DNA from: a virus
Strand: one strand, 5' to 3'
IMG/VR virus record: IMGVR_UViG_3300043568_000104
Span: 1-30,957 of that record
DNA length: 30,957 nt
Positions 17,087-24,695 of the stretch are shown here, piece after piece. The position numbers and the translations under genes are program-made. The notes beneath the pieces are model-generated. The model was not told where the DNA came from, made no database searches, and was given only the letters and a program-made list of their open reading frames with translations. The first letter of the stretch is position 1. Every line of letters begins with the position of its first letter.

Positions 17087-19973
17087 CAAAGACTTCTTCC
17101 CTAAAAGTTATGTGCATGGTGTTCACACGCATGGCAGGGCCGTTGGTACGGGACAGCATATCTTTCTTGACGTACTTGCAGGTAAACAACTCCTCCATCT
17201 GCGCCTTGAACTCGTCGTAGCCAAAGCTCATGCTCACGCAATGCTTCTTGAGTAACTGCTCTTCAATGTAGAACTCTCTGTAACCCGGTGTCAAAAGCCC
17301 ATGCTCCACCCTGCCGAGCACCTTGCTCTTGGTGGTCGAGCGGTCAACGATGTCGCCGTTGTCGCCCCACGCTGCTAGGATTCTGCCCTCGACTTTCTTC
17401 AGAACAATAAAGCTTCCGTAGTTGTCACCGATGTAGGCGTTGAGCACATCTTCAGCAGAGCGCACACTGTTCTTTATAATGCCACGGCCTTTCTCCACAA
17501 GTCCTTTCAGAGCGTTGATGACCTTGTTGATCTCCACATCGAGGATGCCAGAGTACTCTTTACGCAAAAGAATAGCCGCCGCTACAGTTGTAGTACAGCC
17601 TGCGTGCCAGTAGCGCTCATCGTCGTTGAAGTTAAAGACCTTCTTCAGATGGATGTGAACCTTGCGCACAATCTCCTCGGCAGTCTTTTGATTGACAGCT
17701 AGCCACCGAACCCAAGCCTCACCCGCTACGCCGTAGTTGCGTTTGATCTCAAGCAGAGTCTTGCGCTCTTCGGAGTTCCAGATAAGTTTCTTGTGTGGGC
17801 ACCACTCAAGCATCCGCAACAACTCGCCGTTTGAACTGTGCTTACGTGCCCCCGCCATGTAGTCGGTCAGCTTCTCGTTACCAGTCATTGTGCAAGTAGC
17901 AGTCCACGTACTGTTATTAATACGTTCCTTGTTGGAGCCCGACTCCATACGCTCCTTGCCCTGACCCTCTGCGTAGTCAAAGATAAAGGCAGGTGCCCAC
18001 TCCATGTCTTTGCGTTGGGTGTTGGTGATCTCGTCAATCAGAAGCGGCATGCTGTTAAGTAAACCCGCCCGTTGTTGCATTGCAACAGGAGAAGTACTCT
18101 TGCCTGTGCGGTAGCGCAGAGGATGACCCCACACACCCGCCTTGGCACTTAGAACTAAAGACTTACCTGTACCAGACCACTGTGAGCCGATGTGCCAGAC
18201 GAAGCCTTCGTACTCTGTGAAGCGCATAAGCGGTGATCCAAAGGAATCCAGAGACACAGCCAAGGCTGTCTCCATACCCTCTTTCTCCACAAAGATCGTC
18301 TTCCACAGATGCCGCCACGTATCAAGGTCGCCCTTGCCGTTGGTGTTGCGGTTAATGTTTTCGAGCCCGGGCATAGGAATTCGAGTCTCGCGCCCATCTC
18401 TACTGAACACGCGGTTGTTGTAAACAAACGACTGATCTGCCTGCCATCCACATTGGAACGGCACCTCGACTGGCTTGCGGTTCTGAGAAGCCTCGCCCAC
18501 ACATGAACGCACATACTCAAACAGCGTCTTGTCGTGACCCGCAAAGGTGCTGACAATGTTCTGACTGGCTAACCACTTGAGCGTCTCGTCCTTGCTGACA
18601 ATAGATTTCTGTGGGAAGTTAAGCGTCTGCACGCCTTCGGGTCGCACAGCGGCCATGTGAACCAAGTGGTCGTTCTCCATCTTCAACAGGTCAACCACAA
18701 ACAAGTCGTAGGGAACCAGTTGAATATTCTTCTTGGACTTCTTGCCCTCTTCGTCTTCTTCAGTACGCGTGCAGTACACACCGCCATGCTCGCCATAGCT
18801 GTAGCCCCGAGGGGGCACAGGACGTACCACGCTAGGTGCTAGGGGTAAACCCGTATCTTCTGGCTCGTAAGATTCCTCAGAGTCAAGCTCAGCTTCGTCA
18901 AAGTCTTCCTCGGCAGGCGCAGATAGCATGATCTCTTTGGCGGTGTTGTCCACCTTGATCTCGCGCCCCAGTATCAGTGGGTTGGTGATCTTGCCCCAGT
19001 GCTTACATTTTGTGCAGATTCCGGGGTTCTCGCTGTCCATCTTCATGCACGCGTATGGGCCTTTGATCTCAGAAAGCTTCTGGTGCATCCGATCGTGCGG
19101 GTATGGGTGCATGTCCGACAACCAGATAGCCTTCTCTGCACCATCCTCACAGACCTTTGCCCAAGACAGAAGTCCACGCCAGATGGGTTCTTTGCCATCT
19201 TCCGTAGCCGTGGCGATGTAGTCCTGTACCTGACCGCACTGGTTCTCGAAGTTCCCAAACAGCGTGAAGCTATCTTGAATCAGCTTAACCTGACCGCGTG
19301 TCTGCGCCGTGGGGCGTTGGCCGGGGAGGTCTAGCTTGGGCGTAGGAATGTGGACAACCGGCACCTCTTCCAACTTCTCGTAAACAAGTGGTGAAAAAGT
19401 CGAGAAGTCAAAAATATCGCCTTCTTGGACTACTCGGACAGGGCGTGGCGTTGCGTACTTCTTCTTGTTGTTGGCAGTTCCGGGCACGCGCAAGATACGC
19501 GCAGTGTCTGCAGTCACCGTCATGTCGATGTTGAAGCCTTCTTGTTTGCACAGACGCTTCAAGTTCTCGGCAACAGGTTTCCATATAGTTGCAGGAATCT
19601 CGTCCTTCAACGGCCAGTAGCAGTGCAAGCCCCCGCCGGAGTCAACCACCCATGGCGTACCTAGCGCATCAAGCCCAGACCTTGTCAGGAACTCAATTAG
19701 CGCGTCAGCCGCCGCCTTCTTGGTAGCGTATCCATCCAAGTCAACAAAGAACGACTTGAGGTACTGAGCTTCTTCAGCGCCGCGCTTCTTGTCAAAGGTA
19801 GCTAGCCCATAGAAGACGTCGTAGTTGTTGGCGTGCCACTCCTCGATCGTCGGGATGAGTTCCTCAATCTTTGCCGCATATACATGCTCTTTCTTTTTTG
19901 TGAGTTCTACCGCGCAATACAGGCCAAAACCTTCGGACGGCAAAACCACCGCTAAAAAATCAGCGGATGTCAT
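17046..19973 (-). CDS. AEP primase-helicase (bifunctional replication protein)
   Basis: This 975-aa protein starts at ATG 19973, five bases after AAAGGA. The N-terminal archaeo-eukaryotic primase domain shows VDLDG (D78, D80), SGGGLHCYW with H117, and ADTARILRVPGT with D156, the expected metal and nucleotide residues. Near residues 310-330 a Cys cluster (GICTKCKHWGK plus an upstream Cys) may bind zinc. An acidic linker follows at about 340-390. The C-terminal half is a P-loop helicase-like domain with SGTGKS (K604) and LLIDEI (D647, E648). The first Gly of the usual Walker A is replaced: the context reads GSQWSGTGKS. It would synthesise primers and unwind DNA at the fork, and no DnaB or TOPRIM primase is visible here. 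It is the next-to-last gene of the minus arm. Confidence 0.85.
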   Translation of the reverse strand: MTSADFLAVVLPSEGFGLYCAVELTKKKEHVYAAKIEELIPTIEEWHANNYDVFYGLATFDKKRGAEEAQYLKSFFVDLDGYATKKAAADALIEFLTRSGLDALGTPWVVDSGGGLHCYWPLKDEIPATIWKPVAENLKRLCKQEGFNIDMTVTADTARILRVPGTANNKKKYATPRPVRVVQEGDIFDFSTFSPLVYEKLEEVPVVHIPTPKLDLPGQRPTAQTRGQVKLIQDSFTLFGNFENQCGQVQDYIATATEDGKEPIWRGLLSWAKVCEDGAEKAIWLSDMHPYPHDRMHQKLSEIKGPYACMKMDSENPGICTKCKHWGKITNPLILGREIKVDNTAKEIMLSAPAEEDFDEAELDSEESYEPEDTGLPLAPSVVRPVPPRGYSYGEHGGVYCTRTEEDEEGKKSKKNIQLVPYDLFVVDLLKMENDHLVHMAAVRPEGVQTLNFPQKSIVSKDETLKWLASQNIVSTFAGHDKTLFEYVRSCVGEASQNRKPVEVPFQCGWQADQSFVYNNRVFSRDGRETRIPMPGLENINRNTNGKGDLDTWRHLWKTIFVEKEGMETALAVSLDSFGSPLMRFTEYEGFVWHIGSQWSGTGKSLVLSAKAGVWGHPLRYRTGKSTSPVAMQQRAGLLNSMPLLIDEITNTQRKDMEWAPAFIFDYAEGQGKERMESGSNKERINNSTWTATCTMTGNEKLTDYMAGARKHSSNGELLRMLEWCPHKKLIWNSEERKTLLEIKRNYGVAGEAWVRWLAVNQKTAEEIVRKVHIHLKKVFNFNDDERYWHAGCTTTVAAAILLRKEYSGILDVEINKVINALKGLVEKGRGIIKNSVRSAEDVLNAYIGDNYGSFIVLKKVEGRILAAWGDNGDIVDRSTTKSKVLGRVEHGLLTPGYREFYIEEQLLKKHCVSMSFGYDEFKAQMEELFTCKYVKKDMLSRTNGPAMRVNTMHITFREEVFDGNTVSLGEAKAG

Positions 19974-19986
19974 GTGTATCCTTTGG

Positions 19987-20247
19987 TTATTTTAGTTCGG
20001 GGTCGTTCGCGTGATCTACGCCTGCGGCAAAACCTTCTTCAAAGCCACGCTTGTATCCGTGTTCTAAGCCGTTGCCACTGCCATCAGCAAAGCCTTCGTC
20101 GTATCTGTCTTGATAATAGTCAAGCGCTTTGGCAAAGCGCTCACACAGAACTTCCACCCATTCTTTTGGAAGCATCTCATTACCCATCAGGTATACCTGA
20201 CGCAGTATCTCTTCGTCGCTCAAGTTTTTAGGTTGAATGCTTTGCAT
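19987..20247 (-). CDS. Small acidic protein of unknown function (86 aa)
   Basis: The ATG at 20247 is chosen over an in-frame TTG at 20259 because GGAGA sits five bases upstream of the ATG. The product begins MQSIQPKNLSDEEILRQVYL, a polar amphipathic N-terminus. It ends with a Gly/Tyr/His-rich tail of spaced Gly residues (YDEGFADGSGNGLEHGYKRG, then FEEGFAAGVD). I recognise no family. It overlaps the end of the HTH gene upstream by 28 bases and ends 13 bases before the primase-helicase start, so it is translated in the same operon. It may be a small replication accessory or host-interaction protein, but nothing in the sequence proves that. Confidence 0.65.
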   Translation of the reverse strand: MQSIQPKNLSDEEILRQVYLMGNEMLPKEWVEVLCERFAKALDYYQDRYDEGFADGSGNGLEHGYKRGFEEGFAAGVDHANDPELK

Positions 20248-20498
20248 GTTCGTCTCCAAGCTTCGTCGCCCGTACTGGACGCTTGTAAAATTTTAAGGAT
20301 AGCTTCGACCGAGGGTCGGTAAGCCACGAATACTTCACCGCCATTGAACCAGTTGTAAACAGATTGCCGAGAGGCTCCTGTCACTTTGGCTATCTTAATG
20401 GCAGAGAAGTCATGATGCACAGCCCAACGCCCGAGTTGGTTACCCAACGTCTTAGGCGCTTTCTTGACTGCGTCAATTACTTGTTGTGAATATGGCAT
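20220..20498 (-). CDS. Helix-turn-helix DNA-binding protein
   Basis: From ATG 20498 the product is 92 aa. Residues 31-50 (FSAIKIAKVTGASRQSVYNW) form a clear helix-turn-helix of the phage Cro/repressor type, and a C-terminal helix (VEAILKILQAS) could dimerise. An upstream in-frame ATG at 20552 gives 110 aa and has AAGG too close to it. The extra residues (LFESLQTTCHSGTPTYT) look unstructured, so I prefer 20498, although its own ribosome-binding site is poor. The gene is embedded in the replication operon rather than in a lysogeny switch, so it may regulate early genes or bind the origin. No integrase or second divergent repressor is visible. Confidence 0.7.
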   Translation of the reverse strand: MPYSQQVIDAVKKAPKTLGNQLGRWAVHHDFSAIKIAKVTGASRQSVYNWFNGGEVFVAYRPSVEAILKILQASSTGDEAWRRTCKAFNLKT

Positions 20499-20578
20499 GG
20501 TGTAGGTGGGGGTACCGGAATGACAAGTCGTCTGCAAGCTTTCGAAAAGCATACCTTGTCAAACTTTCCCCCCGATAT

Positions 20579-20815
20579 TTATGGGTTGCGGTCGTCAACG
20601 ATACCGTACTTACCCCTTGTCCACAGAGGCATGCTTTCTTGCACAGCGCCTCCTCTAACGAGTTCAAACTCGTTGTAGATTTGTTTTGTGAAACGAGGGT
20701 ATCCGGGGCCTACAAACATATCGCTATTGCGAAAGTGTGGAACGTAAACAACATCACCGTGGCGGTAAACCTTTTGAAACTCTCTTGGAGTGGAATCGCG
20801 TGTCATAAGTCTCAT
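20579..20815 (-). CDS. Small protein of unknown function (78 aa)
   Basis: The ATG at 20815 follows AAGGAG by six bases, a strong start. The product reads RLMTRDSTPREFQKVYRHGD, then VVYVPHFRNSDMFVGPGYPR, and ends KYGIVDDRNP. It is basic, rich in aromatics and mainly beta by appearance, with no Cys cluster or transmembrane helix. I do not recognise the family. It follows the ssDNA-binding protein gene by ten bases and is clearly in the same transcription unit. Its position between the ssDNA-binding protein and the HTH protein suggests a replication-associated or regulatory accessory role, but this is only context. Confidence 0.65.
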   Translation of the reverse strand: MRLMTRDSTPREFQKVYRHGDVVYVPHFRNSDMFVGPGYPRFTKQIYNEFELVRGGAVQESMPLWTRGKYGIVDDRNP

Positions 20816-20825
20816 GATCTACTCC

Positions 20826-21776
20826 TTATTCCGCTTCGTCCCAATCGTCTACCATGGCAGACAAGTCAGCCTTCGCCTTGGGCACAGCGTTGGGCTTCTT
20901 CTCTTCCTTGCGGACTACGGGCTCCTCTTCTTCCTCGGCAGGCAGAGGGGCAGGCTTGGCTTTGGTCTTAGCCTTGGGTGCGGGGGCTTCCTCTTCCTCG
21001 ACCACAGGCGCAGGGCGCTTGCCTTCAAGCTTCAAGGGTGCAGGGGCGGCAACGCTGTCCATCTTAGAGAAAGACATTGTGATCGCTTTAAGAGCGGTGT
21101 CTGTCTTGCCTTGTTCCTGAATGGTTGGGAACTCGTCGTCAGTTAACCAACGCATAGCCTTAAAGAACAGCTTGGGCGCTTCAGACTTGGTGTCAAACTT
21201 CATGCGCGTGATGACCTCAGATGGGTCAATGTTTTGTGCGCCCAAGTGACGAGCGTAAGCTTGCAGGGCGCGGTTGTCGCCTTCTTCTTTGCCAAACACA
21301 GACTTGGCAGGCACAGTCAACTTCAGCACAGCGCCTTCCATATCATTGGCCAACACTACAGCAATGTGTTGTTGGAAGCGGCAAGCGCGGCTGTTGTTCT
21401 GACCAGAACCGGCAATGTTCTGTTGGCATCCATCGCACTTGTTGTGCTGTGGGTTGCTTGCCTCAGGGCTTGGTGTCTTGCCGTCTTGTGACCAGCAGTC
21501 AGGCGCAGAGACTTCGCCATCGTATGCCTTGGCATAGAACACGCGTGAAACATCAGGCGCGGCATTGACAATGACTACGTCGAGGTAGCGCTCTTCGATA
21601 GCGGCAATCTCTTTGCCGCCTTCGTTCAAACGAAACACACCGCCTTTGATGGAGATGCTCTTGGTGCGGTTACCTACTGCGCCACCGGCTAGGGCTCGGG
21701 CCATGGGTGACAACGATGTGCGGTTCTTTGCAAACGCGGGGGCTTGGGATGGGTTGAATAGAGCTACATTGCTCAT
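20826..21776 (-). CDS. Probable single-stranded DNA-binding protein with Cys cluster and acidic tail
   Basis: This 316-aa protein starts at ATG 21776, seven bases after AGGAG. The core, about residues 38-215, is beta-rich. It carries four cysteines (C94, C114, C117, C132) in a PDCWSQDG ... KCDGCQQN ... GSGQNNSRACRF context, likely a metal-binding ribbon. A low-complexity Ala/Pro/Lys/Glu linker follows, and the protein ends MVDDWDEAE. That acidic, Trp-containing tip is the hallmark of replication ssDNA-binding proteins (as in T7 gp2.5 and bacterial SSB), which use it to contact polymerase and helicase. The gene lies between the coiled-coil protein and the primase operon. Sequence similarity to a named SSB family is not proven here; the call rests on architecture and context. 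Confidence 0.6.
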   Translation of the reverse strand: MSNVALFNPSQAPAFAKNRTSLSPMARALAGGAVGNRTKSISIKGGVFRLNEGGKEIAAIEERYLDVVIVNAAPDVSRVFYAKAYDGEVSAPDCWSQDGKTPSPEASNPQHNKCDGCQQNIAGSGQNNSRACRFQQHIAVVLANDMEGAVLKLTVPAKSVFGKEEGDNRALQAYARHLGAQNIDPSEVITRMKFDTKSEAPKLFFKAMRWLTDDEFPTIQEQGKTDTALKAITMSFSKMDSVAAPAPLKLEGKRPAPVVEEEEAPAPKAKTKAKPAPLPAEEEEEPVVRKEEKKPNAVPKAKADLSAMVDDWDEAE

Positions 21777-21790
21777 AGTGATTCTCCTGA

Positions 21791-22237
21791 TTACTTAGTT
21801 GGTTTACGAACTGAAATGGCGTACTCTGTCATAGAGTTAAGCCCTGCGGGAACTAGACTGGGATTCTCGGACAAGAACGTAGCCATGTTGGTCTGCGCAA
21901 TACGCTTCTCCAACAAGTCCAACGCATCGTGTTCCTTGATGAACTCTTTAAAGGAGTCCCAGTCTTGTGTGTTGTAGCGTGTCTTGGTAGACAGCACTAC
22001 GGTGCCTTGGTCTGTGCGTACACTTGATACGCCAAGCTTGAGCATCTGGTCTTTGAGCGCGATCTTCACAACGTCTTGCTGACGCTTGATGTCCTCGATC
22101 TCAGACTCGTACTGAGCGGTTAACTCTTGTACGCGTGACTGCATCCTGCGGTACACCTTCGCCAACTTGTCCATGGGGACAGTGACGTCTGTCGGTGCTT
22201 CCTGAGGAGCAGGTTCCTCATCATCTATGTTTAACAT
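21791..22237 (-). CDS. Coiled-coil protein of unknown function in the replication operon
   Basis: The start is ATG 22237, six bases after AAGGAG. The 148-aa product has an acidic N-terminal tail (NIDDEEPAPQEAPTD), a coiled coil at roughly residues 25-65 (KVYRRMQSRVQELTAQYESE), and a compact C-terminal domain (SSVRTDQGTVVLSTKTRYN, then DWDSFKEFIKEHDALDLLEK). It ends with a NMATFLSENP helix and a SVRKP strand. I recall similar phage proteins next to ssDNA-binding protein genes, but no accepted function. The layout resembles nuclease-inhibitor or recombination-mediator proteins, which is only a suggestion. It is the first gene after a promoter-like intergenic region. Confidence 0.65.
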   Translation of the reverse strand: MLNIDDEEPAPQEAPTDVTVPMDKLAKVYRRMQSRVQELTAQYESEIEDIKRQQDVVKIALKDQMLKLGVSSVRTDQGTVVLSTKTRYNTQDWDSFKEFIKEHDALDLLEKRIAQTNMATFLSENPSLVPAGLNSMTEYAISVRKPTK

Positions 22238-22261
22238 TTACTTCTCCTTGAATTATTTTAT

Positions 22262-22277
22262 TGTCAATGGTTTGACA
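22262..22277. promoter_or_regulatory. Palindromic operator-like site
   Basis: TGTCAA (22262-22267) and TTGACA (22272-22277) are inverted half-sites separated by TGGT. The site falls just downstream of the -10-like hexamer of the minus-strand promoter candidate, where a repressor would block initiation. The HTH protein of the same operon is the obvious candidate to bind it, which is inference. Confidence 0.4.
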
Positions 22278-22304
22278 GCATAGCACGACTGAATTGATTT
22301 GCAA
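22277..22304 (-). promoter_or_regulatory. Sigma70-like promoter candidate
   Basis: Read on the minus strand, TTGCAA (22299-22304) and TATGCT (22277-22282) are separated by 16 bases in the 75-base gap between the SNF2 helicase and the coiled-coil gene. Transcription would start near 22270 and drive the coiled-coil, ssDNA-binding, HTH and primase-helicase genes. Match quality is moderate (four of six at each hexamer, spacer one base short). Confidence 0.4.
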
Positions 22305-22312
22305 CTCCTTTC

Positions 22313-23875
22313 TTAAATATTTTTTACTTCGCTGTCGAACATGCCGACAAGCATTGCGTGATCGGAAACTTTTGTATTCATTGCCTTGAATAATTTCTTT
22401 TCAATGGGGCTTGACTCAATGTGTACCACAGTAACTTTGTCCGAGTCTTGACCTTTGCGGTCGGCTCGTGCTATGCACTGCGTATACATCTCAACTGACA
22501 TGAGTGGGCCAAAGAACACAACTGTGTCAGCGGCAGTTAGGGTAATCCCGTGGGCTGTCGCTTGTGGTTGCAACACCAGTACGCGGATGTTGTCGGTAGT
22601 CTGAAAGTCGTTAATGATCTGACCACGCTTGGTTGCTGATACGTCGCCATGAATCTGGTCAACGGCATAGCCATGCTTAGTGAGATGCTTGACGATTGTG
22701 TCGATGCTTGAGCGGAACAAAGCAAAGATGATTACCTTACGGCTTGTCTCTTCTAATACCTCCTCCAGTACACCAAGGCGAGGCGCAGAGTCGAACTCCA
22801 CAACTTCTTTCTCGTCTGTGTACGCGGCACCACAACTGATTTGCAGTAGCTTGTTTACAGCAACGCCTGCGTTGACTGCGCTGATTGTTTCACCGGCAGC
22901 TTGGAAAAGCATCTGCTCTTTGAGTAGCTTGTAGTACTTAGCCTGCTGTGGTGTCATTGGTACTTCGCGTGTGACTGTGATGACTGGCGGTAAGTCAAGG
23001 CACTGGTCTTTGGTGAAACGTATTGCGGGTTGAAGCGCTTCGTACACAAGTTCTTTAGCGTTAACCTTCGGAGCCCACTTGAACATGCTGATCTTGTTCA
23101 TCACCTTGTCGCGCCATGATGTCTGGAACTTAGGCACACCGCTTGGGTTAACAAACTTAGCAAGACCATACGCATCCACAGGCGACTGTGATGCGGGCGT
23201 ACCAGTCATCATCCACAAGTACGTCTCTGGCTTGATGATTGATGCAAGTGTTTTCCATCTGCGTGTTGACGGGTTCTTGTATGCGTTGGCTTCGTCGACA
23301 ATCACCAAGTCAAACCTACCATCAGCGTTGATCTCAGATGCAATCAAGTTGAGTCCGTCATAGTTGGCAATGACGATCTCATAGTCTTGCTGAATCATTT
23401 CAATACGTCGACTAGCTTGCGCGTGGTGCGCGACAATGGCAGAGCGATGGATAACACTGCGATTGATGTCACCCATCCACGCACTGTGCATGATGGACAA
23501 GGGACAGAGAATTAACACCCGACGTACTTCACCACGCTTCATCAAGAAGTCAGCCGCCCACAGCGCAGACAAAGTCTTGCCAGTTCCGGGGTCGTTAAAG
23601 CAGAACGCTCTGCGGTGTAATGTGAGGAAAGCCGCTGTCTCTATTTGGTGAGCCATTGGTATAAACTTTCCCGGCCAGTCATAGCGCCTAGTGATAGGCG
23701 ATGGCACATCCTTCACACCGAGGTTGCGTAGCACGCGTGCTTCATCTAAGCCCCAGTAGACAGCTACTTCAAAGATGCCGTTGTCTTCGGAAAGAACTTT
23801 GTGTTTAGGAATGATCGCGTACTTGTTTGGGTTGCGCGTGCGCAGTACAAGCGCTTTGTCGTCAACGATTTGCAT
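22313..23875 (-). CDS. SNF2-family DNA helicase/translocase
   Basis: This 520-aa protein starts at ATG 23875, which shares a base with the upstream stop (TAATG). It has the two RecA-like lobes of superfamily 2: Walker A in NDPGTGKT (K100), motif II VDEAN (D194-N197, where most SNF2 proteins have DEAH), and motif III MTGTPA. Lobe 2 has VIIFALFRSS and QIHGDVSA, and motif VI is QCIARADRKGQ with arginine fingers near R470-R473. SNF2 enzymes move on duplex DNA using ATP. Phage versions are usually linked to replication, recombination or fork remodelling. It lacks extra N- or C-terminal domains and has ordinary length for phage members. The family call is strong; the biological role is inferred from its place beside polymerase and nucleases. 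Confidence 0.92.
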   Translation of the reverse strand: MQIVDDKALVLRTRNPNKYAIIPKHKVLSEDNGIFEVAVYWGLDEARVLRNLGVKDVPSPITRRYDWPGKFIPMAHQIETAAFLTLHRRAFCFNDPGTGKTLSALWAADFLMKRGEVRRVLILCPLSIMHSAWMGDINRSVIHRSAIVAHHAQASRRIEMIQQDYEIVIANYDGLNLIASEINADGRFDLVIVDEANAYKNPSTRRWKTLASIIKPETYLWMMTGTPASQSPVDAYGLAKFVNPSGVPKFQTSWRDKVMNKISMFKWAPKVNAKELVYEALQPAIRFTKDQCLDLPPVITVTREVPMTPQQAKYYKLLKEQMLFQAAGETISAVNAGVAVNKLLQISCGAAYTDEKEVVEFDSAPRLGVLEEVLEETSRKVIIFALFRSSIDTIVKHLTKHGYAVDQIHGDVSATKRGQIINDFQTTDNIRVLVLQPQATAHGITLTAADTVVFFGPLMSVEMYTQCIARADRKGQDSDKVTVVHIESSPIEKKLFKAMNTKVSDHAMLVGMFDSEVKNI

Positions 23876-24219
23876 TACGCATCTTCCTTCAGCCTAGCCC
23901 ACGGCGTATTACCTGTGTGATGATTTAGCTCTTCCATCTTTTTATTTGTGTGCAGTCGTGCTGACGCATCAGACCAAAAGTCATCGTCTATCTCCGACAC
24001 ATCTACCCACGTATCTCCGTACTTTGCACGCCACAGATTAACTAACTCTGATAAAGGTATCGAGTACACAGGGTCGTTGTTAGGATTGAACGTAGTCATG
24101 GTTACTGGCATGTTAATTTGTTGGACAGCCTTTGCGTAGTCTTGCGGGGACAGCCCCATCTTTTTAGCAAACGCAACTTCCGTTGCGGTCAGCGTCACTT
24201 TGTTTTTTACTTTTCCCAT
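23875..24219 (-). CDS. Small protein of unknown function, paralogue A (114 aa)
   Basis: The start is ATG 24219, six bases after AAGGAG. The N-terminal part (TATEVAFAKKMGLSPQDYAK) looks like a small helical DNA-binding segment. The C-terminal part, IPLSELVNLWRAKYGDTWVD followed by DDDFWSDASARLHTNKKMEEL, aligns residue by residue with the C-terminal half of the protein encoded next door (24235-24537). The two share an L-x-LW-x-x-(R/K)(Y/W)G-x-x-WVD core. The pair probably arose by tandem duplication. The stop overlaps the SNF2 helicase start by one base, so the two are translationally coupled. I assign no function; it may partner the helicase. Confidence 0.68.
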   Translation of the reverse strand: MGKVKNKVTLTATEVAFAKKMGLSPQDYAKAVQQINMPVTMTTFNPNNDPVYSIPLSELVNLWRAKYGDTWVDVSEIDDDFWSDASARLHTNKKMEELNHHTGNTPWARLKEDA

Positions 24220-24234
24220 TTGCTTCTCCTTAAT

Positions 24235-24537
24235 TTATTTTGGATTACGACACACATACTTAGAGCGATCGGTTAGGAAGTGAACCTCAAGTTCGCCTTC
24301 TCTTCTCATTCTGTCGTACGCATCTTTGTAGAATGGGTCTTCTGTTACTTCTACCAGATCAACCCAGTCATGTCCCCAACGCGCTACCCAGAGATCGATA
24401 AGTCTTGCGGTAGGTATGTCACTTAATAGAGTGGTCTGACTTTCTTGCATACGAACGGTTTGCGCTCGCGTCTTTGACGCGGAGATTCGAACGTACGGTT
24501 TTTCCCCCTTTGGATAGGGCTCTTTTGTGGTCGACAT
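24235..24537 (-). CDS. Small protein of unknown function, paralogue B (100 aa)
   Basis: The ATG at 24537 is preferred over the in-frame ATG at 24546. The AAGGAG directly abuts the upstream ATG (zero spacing) but sits nine bases from the downstream one. The C-terminal domain, IPTARLIDLWVARWGHDWVD followed by EDPFYKDAYDRMRREGELEV, matches paralogue A just downstream. The N-terminal 40 residues are basic and Thr/Ser-rich and are read in a different frame from the HNH-like gene, which overlaps it by 119 bases. There is no catalytic motif. The two paralogues differ mainly in the N-terminal half, suggesting separate partners with a shared core. Confidence 0.65.
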   Translation of the reverse strand: MSTTKEPYPKGEKPYVRISASKTRAQTVRMQESQTTLLSDIPTARLIDLWVARWGHDWVDLVEVTEDPFYKDAYDRMRREGELEVHFLTDRSKYVCRNPK

Positions 24538-24685
24538 CTTTTCCATCTCCTTTGTGTACTAAGCCTTCCTTCTCCATAATTGCTCGTGCTTGGTTTCGAG
24601 CGGCACGTTTCTTCTTGACAGCGGGTGTGCCGTCATATTGCGCGTACTCTTTTGCGTACGGGCGGGGTTTGTTAACGTAAGGCAT
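24419..24685 (-). CDS. HNH-like small protein
   Basis: The start is ATG 24685, six bases after AAAGGA. The 88-aa product is very basic. It has a helical N-terminus (AVKKKRAARNQARAIMEKEG) and a core of DVDHKRALSKGGK, SNLRV and ANRSYAR. D52-H53, the GG turn, N67 and N76 follow the spacing of HNH nuclease beta-beta-alpha folds, where the DH pair and Asn contact metal. Zinc-binding cysteines are absent and the domain is minimal, so nuclease activity is uncertain. The last 39 codons overlap paralogue B in another frame. Possible roles are a packaging or repair-associated nicking factor, or simply a nucleic-acid-binding protein. Confidence 0.68.
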   Translation of the reverse strand: MPYVNKPRPYAKEYAQYDGTPAVKKKRAARNQARAIMEKEGLVHKGDGKDVDHKRALSKGGKTVRSNLRVKDASANRSYARKSDHSIK

Positions 24686-24695
24686 AGGTTTCCTT

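Noticed and set aside
20473-20667. A 64-codon minus-strand frame between the 78-aa gene and the HTH gene
   Set aside because: It crosses two better-supported genes in another frame and has no ribosome-binding site or motif.
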